From the NCBI RefSeq assembly GCF_037478005.1, contig NZ_CP144164.1, positions 3,844,001-3,908,000 of the forward strand: DNA of 64,000 bases. Direction: 5' to 3'. The first letter of the stretch is position 1; every line of letters starts with the position of its first letter. The notes under the pieces were generated by a model. That model was not told the origin of the DNA, did no database searches, and saw nothing but the letters and a program-made list of their open reading frames with translations. The position numbers and the translations under genes are program-made. Origin of the DNA: Alteromonas sp. M12 (GTDB taxonomy: Bacteria > Pseudomonadota > Gammaproteobacteria > Enterobacterales > Alteromonadaceae). This document shows positions 8,317-17,718 of this stretch, one piece after another.

Positions 8317-9888
8317 ATGTCAAAACACACTTCATTTTCACTTTTTTACGTCGCTTTTATTTCACTTATTGCAGCATTAGGTGGGTTCTTAATGGGGTTC
8401 GATGCATCGGTTATTTCTGGTGTGGTGAAATTTATCGAGCCCGAGTTTGGATTAACCAAATTACAACTAGGCTGGGCCGTTGCATCACTTACCCTTACCG
8501 CTACTTTAGCAATGATGATCTCAGGTCCACTAGCAGATAAGCTTGGTCGAAAAACGGTACTAAAAGTCGCCGCTTTCCTATTTTTATTATCTGCCGTATT
8601 GTCGGCAGTCGCCCCCAGTTTTCTGATTTTAGTTCTGGCGAGAATGCTAGGTGGTTTTGGTGTTGGCGCAGCATTGATAATCGCTCCTATGTATATCGCT
8701 GAAATTGCCCCTGCCAAGTTTCGTGGTCGACTGGTATCACTCAATCAATTGAACATTGTTATTGGAATCTCTGCTGCTTTTTTCACTAATTATTTGATTT
8801 TACAACTTGGTTCTGCAACAACACCGGAACAAGATACGTGGAATATTCAACAATGGAATTGGCGCTGGATGTTAGGCCTAGAAGCAATCCCAGCGTTGTT
8901 ATATTTCTTTTGTTTGAATTTTGTACCAGAAAGTCCAAGATGGTTATTACTGAAAAACAGGCCGGACGAAGCCAAACAAGTGCTTTGTAAAACAGTTCCG
9001 GAAGCCGAATTAGAAGATACACTTAATAGCATAGAAGCTGGCTTAAAACAGGATAACCAGCAACAGCAAGCCTCACTTCTAACATTGCTTAAACCGAAAA
9101 TGCGCTTGGTAATGATCATCGGTATTTCAATTGCTATTTTACAACAAATTACCGGAATTAATGCGGTGTTCTTTTATGCGCCTATGATATTTGAGCAAAG
9201 TGGATTCGGTACCGACGCATCCTTTATGCAAGCCGTTTTAGTGGGCTTAATTAATTTACTGTTTACCGTGTTTGCCATATTGCTAATCGACAAAGTGGGA
9301 CGGAAGGCATTATTGATATTTGGTGTATCAGGCATCGCTGTTTGTATGGCCATGATGGCGTTTCAATTTGGTCAAGCAAGTTATCAGTTAGATGCTAAAG
9401 CATTAACCGAAATCCCTGTTGAGATTAGCCACGAAAGTCAAACGGCGCTGACCCAAACAACGTACATGAACGATTTGCAATTTAAAGCCGCACTGGTTAC
9501 GCATTTAGGCGCTGATATAGCACTGAAACATGAATCGGAACTCATTGCTGCTTCGATCAACGTCAACCAGAAATGGGTGCTCATCAGTTTATTAGGTTTT
9601 GTCGCTTGCTTTGCCATTTCTCTTGGCCCCGTCATGTGGGTGTTATTTTCAGAACTGTTTCCCAACCGAATTCGCGGCATTGCCATCTCGTTTGTGGGTT
9701 TAATTAATTCGGCGGTAAGCTTTTTAGTGCAACTCATCTTCCCATGGGAATTAGCCACCTTAGGTGTCACTTATACCTTTGCTTTTTATGCTATTTTTGC
9801 GCTTATTGGTTTAGCGATTATCATCTATTACTTACCTGAAACCAAAGGCAAATCTCTGGAAGAGCTGGAGCACATTTTGGTGCGCTAA
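8317..9888 (+). CDS. MFS sugar:proton symporter (sugar porter family, XylE/GalP-like)
   Basis: 523 residues with twelve predicted membrane helices. Sugar-porter signatures are present: the first inter-helix motif LADKLGRKT, RMLGGFGVGAALIIAPMYIAE with the following PAKFRGRL, PESPRWLL at the end of helix 6, the helix 7 sugar-binding motif QQITGINAVFFYAP, IDKVGRK in the second half, and PETKGKSLEE at the C-terminus. An extra stretch of about 60 polar residues (about 365-425) sits between helices 9 and 10. Such an extended loop also occurs in sugar porters of other marine bacteria. It probably brings glucose or small glucan oligomers across the inner membrane for the downstream glucan locus. It is divergent from the LytTR/LytS pair, with a 203-bp shared promoter region. 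Confidence 0.9.
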   Translation: MSKHTSFSLFYVAFISLIAALGGFLMGFDASVISGVVKFIEPEFGLTKLQLGWAVASLTLTATLAMMISGPLADKLGRKTVLKVAAFLFLLSAVLSAVAPSFLILVLARMLGGFGVGAALIIAPMYIAEIAPAKFRGRLVSLNQLNIVIGISAAFFTNYLILQLGSATTPEQDTWNIQQWNWRWMLGLEAIPALLYFFCLNFVPESPRWLLLKNRPDEAKQVLCKTVPEAELEDTLNSIEAGLKQDNQQQQASLLTLLKPKMRLVMIIGISIAILQQITGINAVFFYAPMIFEQSGFGTDASFMQAVLVGLINLLFTVFAILLIDKVGRKALLIFGVSGIAVCMAMMAFQFGQASYQLDAKALTEIPVEISHESQTALTQTTYMNDLQFKAALVTHLGADIALKHESELIAASINVNQKWVLISLLGFVACFAISLGPVMWVLFSELFPNRIRGIAISFVGLINSAVSFLVQLIFPWELATLGVTYTFAFYAIFALIGLAIIIYYLPETKGKSLEELEHILVR

Positions 9889-10040
9889 AAAGCCAAAACA
9901 TAGAGACGAGCCTTGCGCTAAACCCTAATCAGATTAAGGGGAATAATAATTTAGTTTCTAAAAAAAGTCTTGATGTAGGCTAACCAGCTAACATTTCATA
10001 TAGTTCTCGATTATGGATATTAGAGACAAAACAAGGAGTT

Positions 10041-10462
10041 ACGCACAAACAAGTTATTCTGATTTTACTAATGGTTGTTATTTACGGATGTGCCTCTACG
10101 CCGCCAAGCGAAGGTGATAACGCGATTTAAAGACTTATGAACAATGAAAAGCTGAAAATAAGTTGTTAAGCGCCGAAGATTATGAGCAAACTTCTGGCAA
10201 TAATTATCAGATCGAGGCATTGTATGCGGACGCGCATAAATGCGCTAAGAAGAATGTTGATTTAGTGGTTACCCTCGATGAAAAGGGTAAAGCAGTACAA
10301 ACGTTGACGAATAAAGATGCTCAAACCAATCAGTGCTTTTTGCAGCTTGCGAAACAATAAGAATTTACTCCCCCACCTAAAGCACCATTCTATCTTGCGG
10401 TAGAAATGGAGCTTGATTCCTATCAAAACCCATTTTCCCTAAGTTTTTGGTCAGTACAACTA
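10041..10462 (+). pseudogene. Decayed small lipoprotein gene
   Basis: Three adjoining pieces read like one broken protein. Piece one, in one frame (10041-10130), has a hydrophobic segment and lipobox (VVIYGCAST, then PPSEGDNAI) and then a stop. Piece two, one frame over from about 10121, reads RDLKTYEQ, an in-frame TGA at 10145, then KAENKLLSAEDYEQ and on to LAKQ and TAA at 10358. Piece three continues in the same frame after that TAA as EFTPPPKAPFYLAVEMELD to VFGQYN and a stop at 10460. One frameshift and two nonsense changes would restore an ORF of about 130 codons. The ribosome site AAGGAG at 10033-10038 is followed by ACG rather than ATG. Alternatively, 10163-10360 could be an intact short gene with a TTG start, but the coding look of the flanks argues against that. 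Confidence 0.5.
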
Positions 10463-10516
10463 ACCTATTGAAAGATAGTGGCTGGTCGCATTTTTAATAT
10501 TTTAATGGAAAAATCG

Positions 10517-12319
10517 ATGAAAAAATTGATTCTCATTTTTGTAATTGGCGCTTTTCTGAATGGATGCGCTACTTATGAAATCAAATCAACACGTTTAGAT
10601 AGTAGCCAGCCACTTGCCCAGAATCACGGTGTAGTTGCACTTCAAGTAATAAATAACACCGGTCGGTTAGCACCACTGCATGCAGGATGGACCGAAGTTA
10701 TAGCCGTTAGAATGGACAATCACGAGCAAATTAAGCAGGCCGCGATTGAAGAGGCAAAAGCGAAAGCCGCAGCCAAAAACAAAGCATTCAATGAAGATGA
10801 AGTGGAGTGGGATCCTGAAGCTTATACTTTTTCACCTAACTCGCAAGGTGTTGTAGATAGTCAGCTATTTGCCGGCAGCATGCCAGAAGGGCAATACATA
10901 ATTGCTTCTCTTTATAGTTTTTATTCCGATGGCAATATGAGCTCTTGGTTGACTATGCCCGTATATGCTTCAGCTGGTACGTTTAACGTAAAAGCCGGTG
11001 AGTTTACCAATTTAGGTAGTTTGGTTTTCCAACCTTTGTTGAATATTAAAGAAACCTCCTTTTGGAGTAATCGCTCTTCTAGCAAAGCCTATGTCACGCG
11101 TATTAGTGAAGCGGAAAATCTGCAAGATTTTATTATTGAACATTTCCCCAATTTAGCCAGCAGCGTTAATTTCAATCAATCACTTGGTTGGGAAGATGAC
11201 AAGTTTGTCCAATTTCGCGACAAATTAAGTAGCCTCTCACGCAACAATGCCTATGGCAGCCAAGCCCTCATTTTAGAAGACCATAAACAACGGGCTGTGG
11301 CCGCTAAGTTCGGTCAGTTACACGTTGTAAACCAAGACAATAGTTGGTCTCAAATTGATTTACCGACAAACGGACAACTAACCAGTGTTTTAGAGTTAGA
11401 CGGTAAAATTTTAGTTGGCTCCGAGCGCGGACAAGTATTTGTTAGCGATAGTTTGCGAGGAAGTTGGACAGCAACTCAGCCAGTTTCAGCAGCAGAGTCA
11501 ATTATTTGGTTTGGTAAAGCCAAGGAGGCGCTGTTTGCAGTGACCGCTTCGGCAAAAAATCATTACTTCTACAGCATCAATAAAAACGACTTGTCTTGGC
11601 AGCGTATAGGGGATTTTGAACGAAAAAACCCGAATGATTTTTGGGTGCAAAACGGTGGGTTATTTCCGATTTTAAGCGCCGATGGTCAACTCAGAGTGCT
11701 TAACGATAACAAGCTTCATGATTTCGACGTCGAATCTAACCAGTGGAGTAGCGTGAAATCCTCACCAATGGTGCAAGTTTCACAACTGGAAAATGGCGTA
11801 TTGGTTGGCTTAGAGGTTAGTCAATGGGATGGTATAGGCGATCAGGCCGTTAGCTTTGATTACGGACAAAGCTGGATATCCCTTAACCGCAGTTTAAAAA
11901 CTTTTGGAGACAATACTACAGATCGTTCGTTACCCATTGTTCTGGAAGACAAAACCCTTATTACCCTTGGACGAGCAGATAAAACAGTTAAACAACTGCA
12001 AATTATTAGTACCACCGCGAATAGTGAGGATGTTTCAAGAAAAGACTGGACTATGCGTGGCACAGCTAAACCAGATTGTGAAATAGCCTTGCCTAAATTA
12101 ACTAACGGGCAGCGTATTTACTTCTTGTGCGATCAAGGACAAATCGTCAGTACCGATGACTTTGGTCAAACATGGAGCAGCGACGTCAAGATGGACATTG
12201 CCGCCATGCAAGCTGAATACGAAAGTTTATTGTCTGCTGTTGCAGAGAAAGAAAAGCAAGAAAAAGAAGCAGAGAAACAAAAACAAGCAGCAGAGCAACA
12301 ATCCGCTGACAGTGAATAA
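10517..12319 (+). CDS. Lipoprotein with predicted beta-propeller (Asp-box) repeats and coiled-coil tail
   Basis: I chose the ATG at 10517 because it opens directly on a lipoprotein signal (MKKLILIFVIGAFLNGC; lipid-bearing Cys at residue 17) and has GGAA upstream. A GTG at 10478 and an ATG at 10505 are in frame. The 600-residue product has an N-terminal domain of about 200 residues I do not recognise, then repeated blades with Asp-box motifs, clearest as SFDYGQSW (near 11857) and TDDFGQTW (near 12158). This suggests a sialidase/Ycf48-like propeller used for binding rather than catalysis. The last 30 residues are Lys/Glu/Gln-rich and probably helical. It lies between the sugar porter and the glucan phosphorylase. 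A surface glycan-binding role is possible but not shown. Confidence 0.7.
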   Translation: MKKLILIFVIGAFLNGCATYEIKSTRLDSSQPLAQNHGVVALQVINNTGRLAPLHAGWTEVIAVRMDNHEQIKQAAIEEAKAKAAAKNKAFNEDEVEWDPEAYTFSPNSQGVVDSQLFAGSMPEGQYIIASLYSFYSDGNMSSWLTMPVYASAGTFNVKAGEFTNLGSLVFQPLLNIKETSFWSNRSSSKAYVTRISEAENLQDFIIEHFPNLASSVNFNQSLGWEDDKFVQFRDKLSSLSRNNAYGSQALILEDHKQRAVAAKFGQLHVVNQDNSWSQIDLPTNGQLTSVLELDGKILVGSERGQVFVSDSLRGSWTATQPVSAAESIIWFGKAKEALFAVTASAKNHYFYSINKNDLSWQRIGDFERKNPNDFWVQNGGLFPILSADGQLRVLNDNKLHDFDVESNQWSSVKSSPMVQVSQLENGVLVGLEVSQWDGIGDQAVSFDYGQSWISLNRSLKTFGDNTTDRSLPIVLEDKTLITLGRADKTVKQLQIISTTANSEDVSRKDWTMRGTAKPDCEIALPKLTNGQRIYFLCDQGQIVSTDDFGQTWSSDVKMDIAAMQAEYESLLSAVAEKEKQEKEAEKQKQAAEQQSADSE

Positions 12320-12361
12320 CACGCTAGTTATTTAAAATATTGTTTACTTGTTATCCAAGTA

Positions 12362-12407
12362 TCACCGCTGTACACACGATATCTATATCACGCAAGTACA
12401 GCGGTGA
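12362..12407. terminator. Perfect 12-bp inverted repeat between convergent genes
   Basis: TCACCGCTGTAC and GTACAGCGGTGA are exact reverse complements around a 22-base loop. They lie in the 96-bp gap between the lipoprotein and phosphorylase stop codons. No T-run follows on either strand, as with the hairpin at 1672. Probably a shared 3'-end structure for the convergent transcripts. Confidence 0.5.
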
Positions 12408-12415
12408 ATCCAAAT

Positions 12416-15400
12416 TTAGCTAAACAATTGCTGTTTAGTTAAACTCAGGTCTATTTTTCGGATTTGCCCTGAACGATCGAACAACATCTGACTTTGTTGT
12501 TTAGTTAGGCAGTTTTGCTGCAATCTTTCAATCTTGCCATTTGCGTATTGAATGCAAATCTCACCGTCCCCCTGCTCTTTCAAATGATATACAAATGGTA
12601 CCTGACACCAGGTAAATCCTAAGCTTTTGCAAGGTAAAGCCAGCTTTTGCCAGTTTCCGTCTATATCGAGGTATGTAAAGTTTGTGGCATCTGCAGAAAA
12701 TTCTTGGCTGCGCAATAAAGCCGGATTGAAACTCACTTTACCATCGGCTACATGCAAGCCAAACTCAGCAAATCTGGTGAGAATTTCCTCTTTTACTTGG
12801 CCAGTCATTCCAGGTTGTTGAGCACCTGCATGTTTTGGCGTATGTGAGTATGGGTCGGTAGGGAAAGCACCATATTGTTCAGGGGTTTTGTTAAAGCCGA
12901 TACCTTTACGCACTTGATAATAAAGTTCACCTAAGCGCTTAATTAGGTGCTCACTTTGCTGCTCTTCAATTGCCTGAAAGAACTGCTCTTTTACCGCAAG
13001 TAATAACTTCGAAACCATGTGCCAATAGATGCTACCAAGTCCTTCAAAGCCAAACATACCACCTGATCTACCAGTAAAGGCATTGTGCTTAAATACATCT
13101 TCATAGACAGCTAAAATAAGATTTTTTTCAGCCCCTAGTTGTTCGCCGTATTGCAAAACCAAAGTATCAATTAAGTCGGCAACATCATTGGCATTTTTGA
13201 GATCTGCACTAAATCTTAGTATCCCTCGATTGTCTAGCATAATCAGACGCTCATCGTTGTTGGCTAACATTTGTTGGCAAAGAATTGATTTATCTAATGC
13301 ACCTTTAGGTATTTTATTTTTATCTAAGAATCGACTTTGTGCTCTATCGGGATACAACATGAAGGTTTGCTGGTCCGCACGGTATATGTCTGAATCAAAC
13401 AACGCATCTAATACCGCTATGGCTTCCTCACCTTTAATTGCACCGCTACTAAGCGCCGCAACCTGACCTTCTAACATGGGATAAAGATGCCCTACTTGTG
13501 AACATTGCGGTTCCAGTTTCAACACGTTGTAAGCATGATATAGCCCGTTTTCAGCACGATTACTTTGAATACTATGGTCTATAGCTAACAAAGCATCATC
13601 AATAAGGACATGGATTCGGCGCATCACCTGAGTCGTTTTGCCAGTAAATCCCTCAGCTTGATAAACGCGCTTGCGATAAGCTTCTGCGGCCAAGCCAAGG
13701 CGCTGCATCATCTCAAAACGCGCAGTGTTTGAAACCGAACCTTGGGTTATTTGTTGCGCGATAGCGTGTAAAGCATCGCAGCTATCTAATAACCACTGGT
13801 TCACTTCCAATGATAATTGCACGTCTTGCTGCTGCTCAGCGATAAGCGTTTTAAAGAAATGTAAGTAGCGACGAATGTAATACAAGGTGACCATGGATAA
13901 ACCTTGCCCCACTAATGCATTATTCGCATCATTCCATTCTGGTCGCTGAGTATTAAGCCAGATGCCTCCGTCAATGACTAAATTGCTGAGCTTAGACAAC
14001 AAAGGAACCAACAACTTTTCGACTAAATTAACTTGGTAAACTTCACCACTTTTAGTCAACACCAATTTGCCATCCGATCCCATCGCCTGTACTCGTTGCT
14101 CAATCTTTGCAGCTAACTCTTCATCGTATGAAACGGTATCTTTCGCATTCGCCAATAGCGCGTCAAAATCCTTAATCCGATATGGCACGTTTGCATAACT
14201 GAATATGTCAGCAGCTAAAAGTTGATTGAGTTTTTCGGGGTGGAACTGCTTTGACAGCTCTAACATTTTCAGCAAATAGATAATTTGATGATCTCCCCAG
14301 TAGCCAATATAGCTCCAGGGATCATCCGGCTCTTCCACTTCCCAATCGATTCCCTGTTTGGTAATTCGGTAAGGGTTATAGCCATCCATTGTTGAGGCAT
14401 TCAAAAACTTGGCGATGACACTTTCAATAAACTGCGGGTAGCTGAAGGTGAGCGATTCCCAGTTTTGAAAAATATCCCGCCAATTGCCTTGGTAGGAAAG
14501 CAGTGGATTGCCCTGTTTATCTTTTAAATTGATCGCAAATTGATTCCAAGGGCGGCTTGGATCACCATGGCGGCGTCCAAAGGTAATAGGTAAATATTCA
14601 AACGCCAGCCTTTGCAGTTGCAGATCACCCACCTGCTCTACTTCCGCTATTAATGTTTGCACAGAGAATTTATCATCCAGAGCTGCGAGGAAATTCTGAT
14701 TGGCGTGGTAAACCCCTTGATTAAAGGTTTTCACCGTTTTAATAAAATCGTCTTTTGTAATCAGATATTGATCATTAAAAATACCGCCACGCAATACATT
14801 GAACAAGGTATTCGCATAGTGGTGAACTGACACTTCTTCTTCGTTGGTTTGCTGAAAACCATCACTACTGGCCATAATTCTAGCAAGAGCATCACTGCCT
14901 GCGGCAATCGAAGAGCTTATTTTGCTTTGCAAAGTACTGGGAGAATTTAACTCCTCAAGTAAAGCAGTAACTTGTTTTTGGTCTTGTTCAACGTTTGCGA
15001 CTAACATCCAGCTTTTATGCTGAGATGGCATTAGTTCAAATTTACTATTCACCAAATATGCGCCACGAACTCCACGATAAGAGGATTCAGTCACGATTTT
15101 TTGTTGATTTTTGAAACTGTTAATTTGCTCTTCCGATAATAAAATATTTGGTTCTTGCAAGCCTAAGCAAAACACCACATTAGCTCGCAACGACTCACTA
15201 GGTTCAGCTCTGTCTGTAATGCCTGAATATAAAGTAAAAATGCCGGTTCCAGTGTGTTCGTCAAGTTCATTAAACTTATACGCATCGACTAAATTACTTG
15301 ACTGAGATTGGGTAAATCGTGGGGTGCCAGCGGGCAAAATGTTGAGCAACCCATCAAGCATTTCAGCGTTCACTTGCTGTTCTGAAATGTTTTCTATCTC

Positions 15401-15901
15401 AGCGATGCGACAGAATCCGTATTCGTCGCTAGTAGTCCAGGTATAGCGGAATACCAATTGCAAAGTATGATTTATTTCCTCAAAACACAGCTTATTACCC
15501 AAGGTATTTTTGTAAAGGTTACGGCTCAGGGAGTAATTGTGTTCGCGCAGATAATTGAACGGTTCCCAGTGATTAACTTTGTCATCCAGAATGATTTTAA
15601 ACACTGTTTTACACCCAGTGTGATGACTGCTTTCATGGATTTTGTCTACTGTAACATACGGAAACAAGGCAGTTTCAGGAGACACGCGCCCTGCGGTTAA
15701 GCCACCAGTTGATGAAACAAAAAGCCAATGGTCGCTATCGGATACCAAACTAATGAAAAAAGCCGGCATTTGATCAACATTTTCAATTTTGTAATAACGT
15801 TCACCGGCCAAATTGACAAATGAACCATTAATCTTTTGGTTTATCGTATTTTTCATATTTTTAACTGCTTTGTTAAGTAAATTGTTAACCGGTGTCGCCA
15901 C
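12416..15901 (-). CDS. GH94-like glycoside phosphorylase, candidate GH149/GH161 beta-1,3-glucan phosphorylase
   Basis: About 1160 residues, no signal peptide or membrane segment, so cytoplasmic. The N-terminal region has FFISLVSDSDHWLFVSSTGG and TAGRVSPETALFPY, a pattern of the beta-sandwich domain of clan GH-Q phosphorylases. The centre (about residues 440-570) has FGRRHGDPSRPWNQF, GNWRDIFQNWE, NASTMDGYNPYRIT and SYIGYWGDHQIIYLL, in line with the (alpha/alpha)6 catalytic core. The size fits GH149 and GH161, which convert beta-1,3-oligoglucans plus phosphate to glucose-1-phosphate. Family choice is from memory of motifs and context. The gene follows the malectin-GH16 gene by 28 bases, so they form one operon. 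The start is uncertain: a GTG at 15901, or an ATG at 15856 that fits the family N-terminus better. Neither has a strong ribosome site. Confidence 0.6.
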   Translation of the reverse strand: MATPVNNLLNKAVKNMKNTINQKINGSFVNLAGERYYKIENVDQMPAFFISLVSDSDHWLFVSSTGGLTAGRVSPETALFPYVTVDKIHESSHHTGCKTVFKIILDDKVNHWEPFNYLREHNYSLSRNLYKNTLGNKLCFEEINHTLQLVFRYTWTTSDEYGFCRIAEIENISEQQVNAEMLDGLLNILPAGTPRFTQSQSSNLVDAYKFNELDEHTGTGIFTLYSGITDRAEPSESLRANVVFCLGLQEPNILLSEEQINSFKNQQKIVTESSYRGVRGAYLVNSKFELMPSQHKSWMLVANVEQDQKQVTALLEELNSPSTLQSKISSSIAAGSDALARIMASSDGFQQTNEEEVSVHHYANTLFNVLRGGIFNDQYLITKDDFIKTVKTFNQGVYHANQNFLAALDDKFSVQTLIAEVEQVGDLQLQRLAFEYLPITFGRRHGDPSRPWNQFAINLKDKQGNPLLSYQGNWRDIFQNWESLTFSYPQFIESVIAKFLNASTMDGYNPYRITKQGIDWEVEEPDDPWSYIGYWGDHQIIYLLKMLELSKQFHPEKLNQLLAADIFSYANVPYRIKDFDALLANAKDTVSYDEELAAKIEQRVQAMGSDGKLVLTKSGEVYQVNLVEKLLVPLLSKLSNLVIDGGIWLNTQRPEWNDANNALVGQGLSMVTLYYIRRYLHFFKTLIAEQQQDVQLSLEVNQWLLDSCDALHAIAQQITQGSVSNTARFEMMQRLGLAAEAYRKRVYQAEGFTGKTTQVMRRIHVLIDDALLAIDHSIQSNRAENGLYHAYNVLKLEPQCSQVGHLYPMLEGQVAALSSGAIKGEEAIAVLDALFDSDIYRADQQTFMLYPDRAQSRFLDKNKIPKGALDKSILCQQMLANNDERLIMLDNRGILRFSADLKNANDVADLIDTLVLQYGEQLGAEKNLILAVYEDVFKHNAFTGRSGGMFGFEGLGSIYWHMVSKLLLAVKEQFFQAIEEQQSEHLIKRLGELYYQVRKGIGFNKTPEQYGAFPTDPYSHTPKHAGAQQPGMTGQVKEEILTRFAEFGLHVADGKVSFNPALLRSQEFSADATNFTYLDIDGNWQKLALPCKSLGFTWCQVPFVYHLKEQGDGEICIQYANGKIERLQQNCLTKQQSQMLFDRSGQIRKIDLSLTKQQLFS

Positions 15902-15929
15902 CCATGATTAAAAAGTTGAAGATCTATGA

Positions 15930-17312
15930 TTACTGTTCCAGCTGATAAATTCGAACGTAGTCGACTTCCATTTTCACAGGGAAGATACTGTCATCTATTG
16001 GCCCACCAGCCCTTCCCCAGCCCCCCCCGATAGCAAGGTTTAGAATGATGTGATAGGGATGATCGAAGGGCCAGGCTTGCCAACCTTCGCCTTGATTCGA
16101 ATAGTAGAAATAGGGAATATCATTGTATGCAATAATGATATGCTCTGGTCCCCACTCCAGAGAGTAAATTTGGAAGTCGTTATTGACCTCAGGGCCAACG
16201 TCGATACTGGCTTTTCGTTGCTCCCAGTTAACCCAATAGTATGCTTTGTTATGCACAGTTCCGTGGATATTGTGAGGGTCGTAACCAACATACTCCATAA
16301 TGTCGATTTCACCGGAGTTAGGCCATGCGTCACATTCGTTATTGCCTTGCCATTCGCTATCAGAACTGCATTTGGTAGCGTATTTGAAAGCATCACTAGG
16401 TAACATCCAGATTGCCGGCCAGGTGCCTTGTCCCGCTGGTATTCGAGCACGAATTTCTGCCTTTCCGTATAGAAAGTCACCTTTGTCTTTGGCGTGAATT
16501 CGCCCCGAGGTATATTCTGCATTTGCAAACTGCTCTTTATGGGCTTCAATAACAAGTACACCGTCTTCTACCCGCACATTTTTCAATCTGTTAGTGTAAG
16601 TTTGATCCTCATCATTTACTTTACGAGCAGGCCAAATATCATAATTCCACTTTTCAGTATCTGGCGCGCCTGAATAGTTAAATTCGTCCCCCCAAACCAA
16701 TTGCCAATGCTGTGGATCTCGTTGTTTACTGCGGACAATAATGGCATGTAAAACAGGTGCATTTTTAACCCCTTCTAGGACAATATTCAGTTCACCATCT
16801 TGTACCTTAATATTCGGTATAGTGCGCACTAGCGCTGATAATTTTTTACCATCTCTAGCAACGGTTATATCAAGGTTTTGTATTTGATTTTGCCCCTCGA
16901 TGTTAATGTTGAACAGCCTATCCGATGCCCGCATATCTGTCGGCTCTGCGAACTTTAAGGTAACGTCATAAATGCCATTCTTTACTGCTAGAGGAAGGTT
17001 CATATCGCCTATACGATAGGTTTCGAACAACCTAGGATCTTGAGTTCCTTTTATTCCTTTTGACTGTCCTTTAGTATTTGCGACTGTAAACGTATCGGCT
17101 TGATAAAGAACCCCGTCCTGTCCAAGGTACTCAGGACCGCCAACATTAATCGCATGTACTACTGAGGCTGCAAAAACCTCAGATGCCCCTTTGGGCGATG
17201 CTGGTTGAAGATTATTTTGTGTTACTTGAGAATTTGTACACCCTGCACCTACCCATATAAAGGAGCATGAAAAGCACAATATGATAAACCGCGAAAAATG
17301 ATAACTTTTCAT
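15930..17312 (-). CDS. Malectin-like/GH16 endo-beta-1,3-glucanase (laminarinase) lipoprotein
   Basis: 460 residues. A lipoprotein signal ends at VGAGC (C25), placing the enzyme on the outer membrane or in the periplasm. Residues about 50-195 form a malectin-like carbohydrate-binding domain (VHAINVGGPEYLGQDG, YDVTLKFAEP, VLHAIIVRS). Residues about 204-458 are a GH16 domain with the catalytic signature GEIDIMEYVG, giving nucleophile E335 and acid/base E340. Other GH16 blocks are WGDEFNYSG, GQGTWPAIWMLP and the C-terminal VDYVRIYQ. The family cuts internal beta-1,3 bonds in laminarin-type glucans. It is the first gene of an operon with the phosphorylase and is divergent from a second GH16 gene. 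A run of eight C bases at 16021-16028 (G8 in the coding strand) lies in the conserved IGGGWGRAGG segment. Confidence 0.9.
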   Translation of the reverse strand: MKSYHFSRFIILCFSCSFIWVGAGCTNSQVTQNNLQPASPKGASEVFAASVVHAINVGGPEYLGQDGVLYQADTFTVANTKGQSKGIKGTQDPRLFETYRIGDMNLPLAVKNGIYDVTLKFAEPTDMRASDRLFNINIEGQNQIQNLDITVARDGKKLSALVRTIPNIKVQDGELNIVLEGVKNAPVLHAIIVRSKQRDPQHWQLVWGDEFNYSGAPDTEKWNYDIWPARKVNDEDQTYTNRLKNVRVEDGVLVIEAHKEQFANAEYTSGRIHAKDKGDFLYGKAEIRARIPAGQGTWPAIWMLPSDAFKYATKCSSDSEWQGNNECDAWPNSGEIDIMEYVGYDPHNIHGTVHNKAYYWVNWEQRKASIDVGPEVNNDFQIYSLEWGPEHIIIAYNDIPYFYYSNQGEGWQAWPFDHPYHIILNLAIGGGWGRAGGPIDDSIFPVKMEVDYVRIYQLEQ

Positions 17313-17718
17313 ACACAGCCCTTGTTTAAATAACGTTAAATTATTAAAAATTTGTTGCTAACTGTATGCAAACTTTTGCGGCATGCAACGTAAACGAGGT
17401 AAAGCGGACTAGTGAGACGGCCAACTGGCCTCATCCCCAGCGAAAACCCCAAAAGCCTTTAAAATAGCGGCTTTAGAATGTATTTGCGATTTATACCCAG
17501 CTCTCAAAATTGGTATAATTAGTGTATAAGTCCGTTCCATCTCCTACTAGTCCCGCCTTATCGATTTTCGCCCGCAGATTATTAACCTTTGTGTTACATA
17601 TCAAATCAGGCAATTAACATCTGGTTTGGAATCTGATAATTCACTGTGACGACATAACGCAGAAGCATCGGATTAATAACCAGTCAAAATCACTTTGGTT
17701 TTGTTTTCGGAGAACACA
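17313..17718. other. Divergent promoter region between the two GH16 genes, 406 bp
   Basis: This spacer must hold the promoters of both GH16 transcripts. It has an extended -10 promoter candidate at 17511-17519, a small GC-rich stem (GGCCA/TGGCC) near 17429-17440 and an AGCC/GGCT stem near 17454-17472. I see no AGCGCT-core operator like those near 28385. Confidence 0.4.
17511..17519 (+). promoter_or_regulatory. Extended -10 promoter candidate for the GH16 gene at 17719
   Basis: TGGTATAAT matches the extended -10 consensus TGnTATAAT exactly. A weak -35-like TTTATA lies 18 bases upstream of the hexamer. It would give a leader of about 190 bases before the GH16 start. Confidence 0.4.

Noticed and set aside
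10163..10360. 65-codon TTG-start ORF as an intact small gene
   Set aside because: Coding-like sequence continues in frame on both sides of its stops and a lipobox lies in the next frame upstream, so a broken larger gene explains it better.
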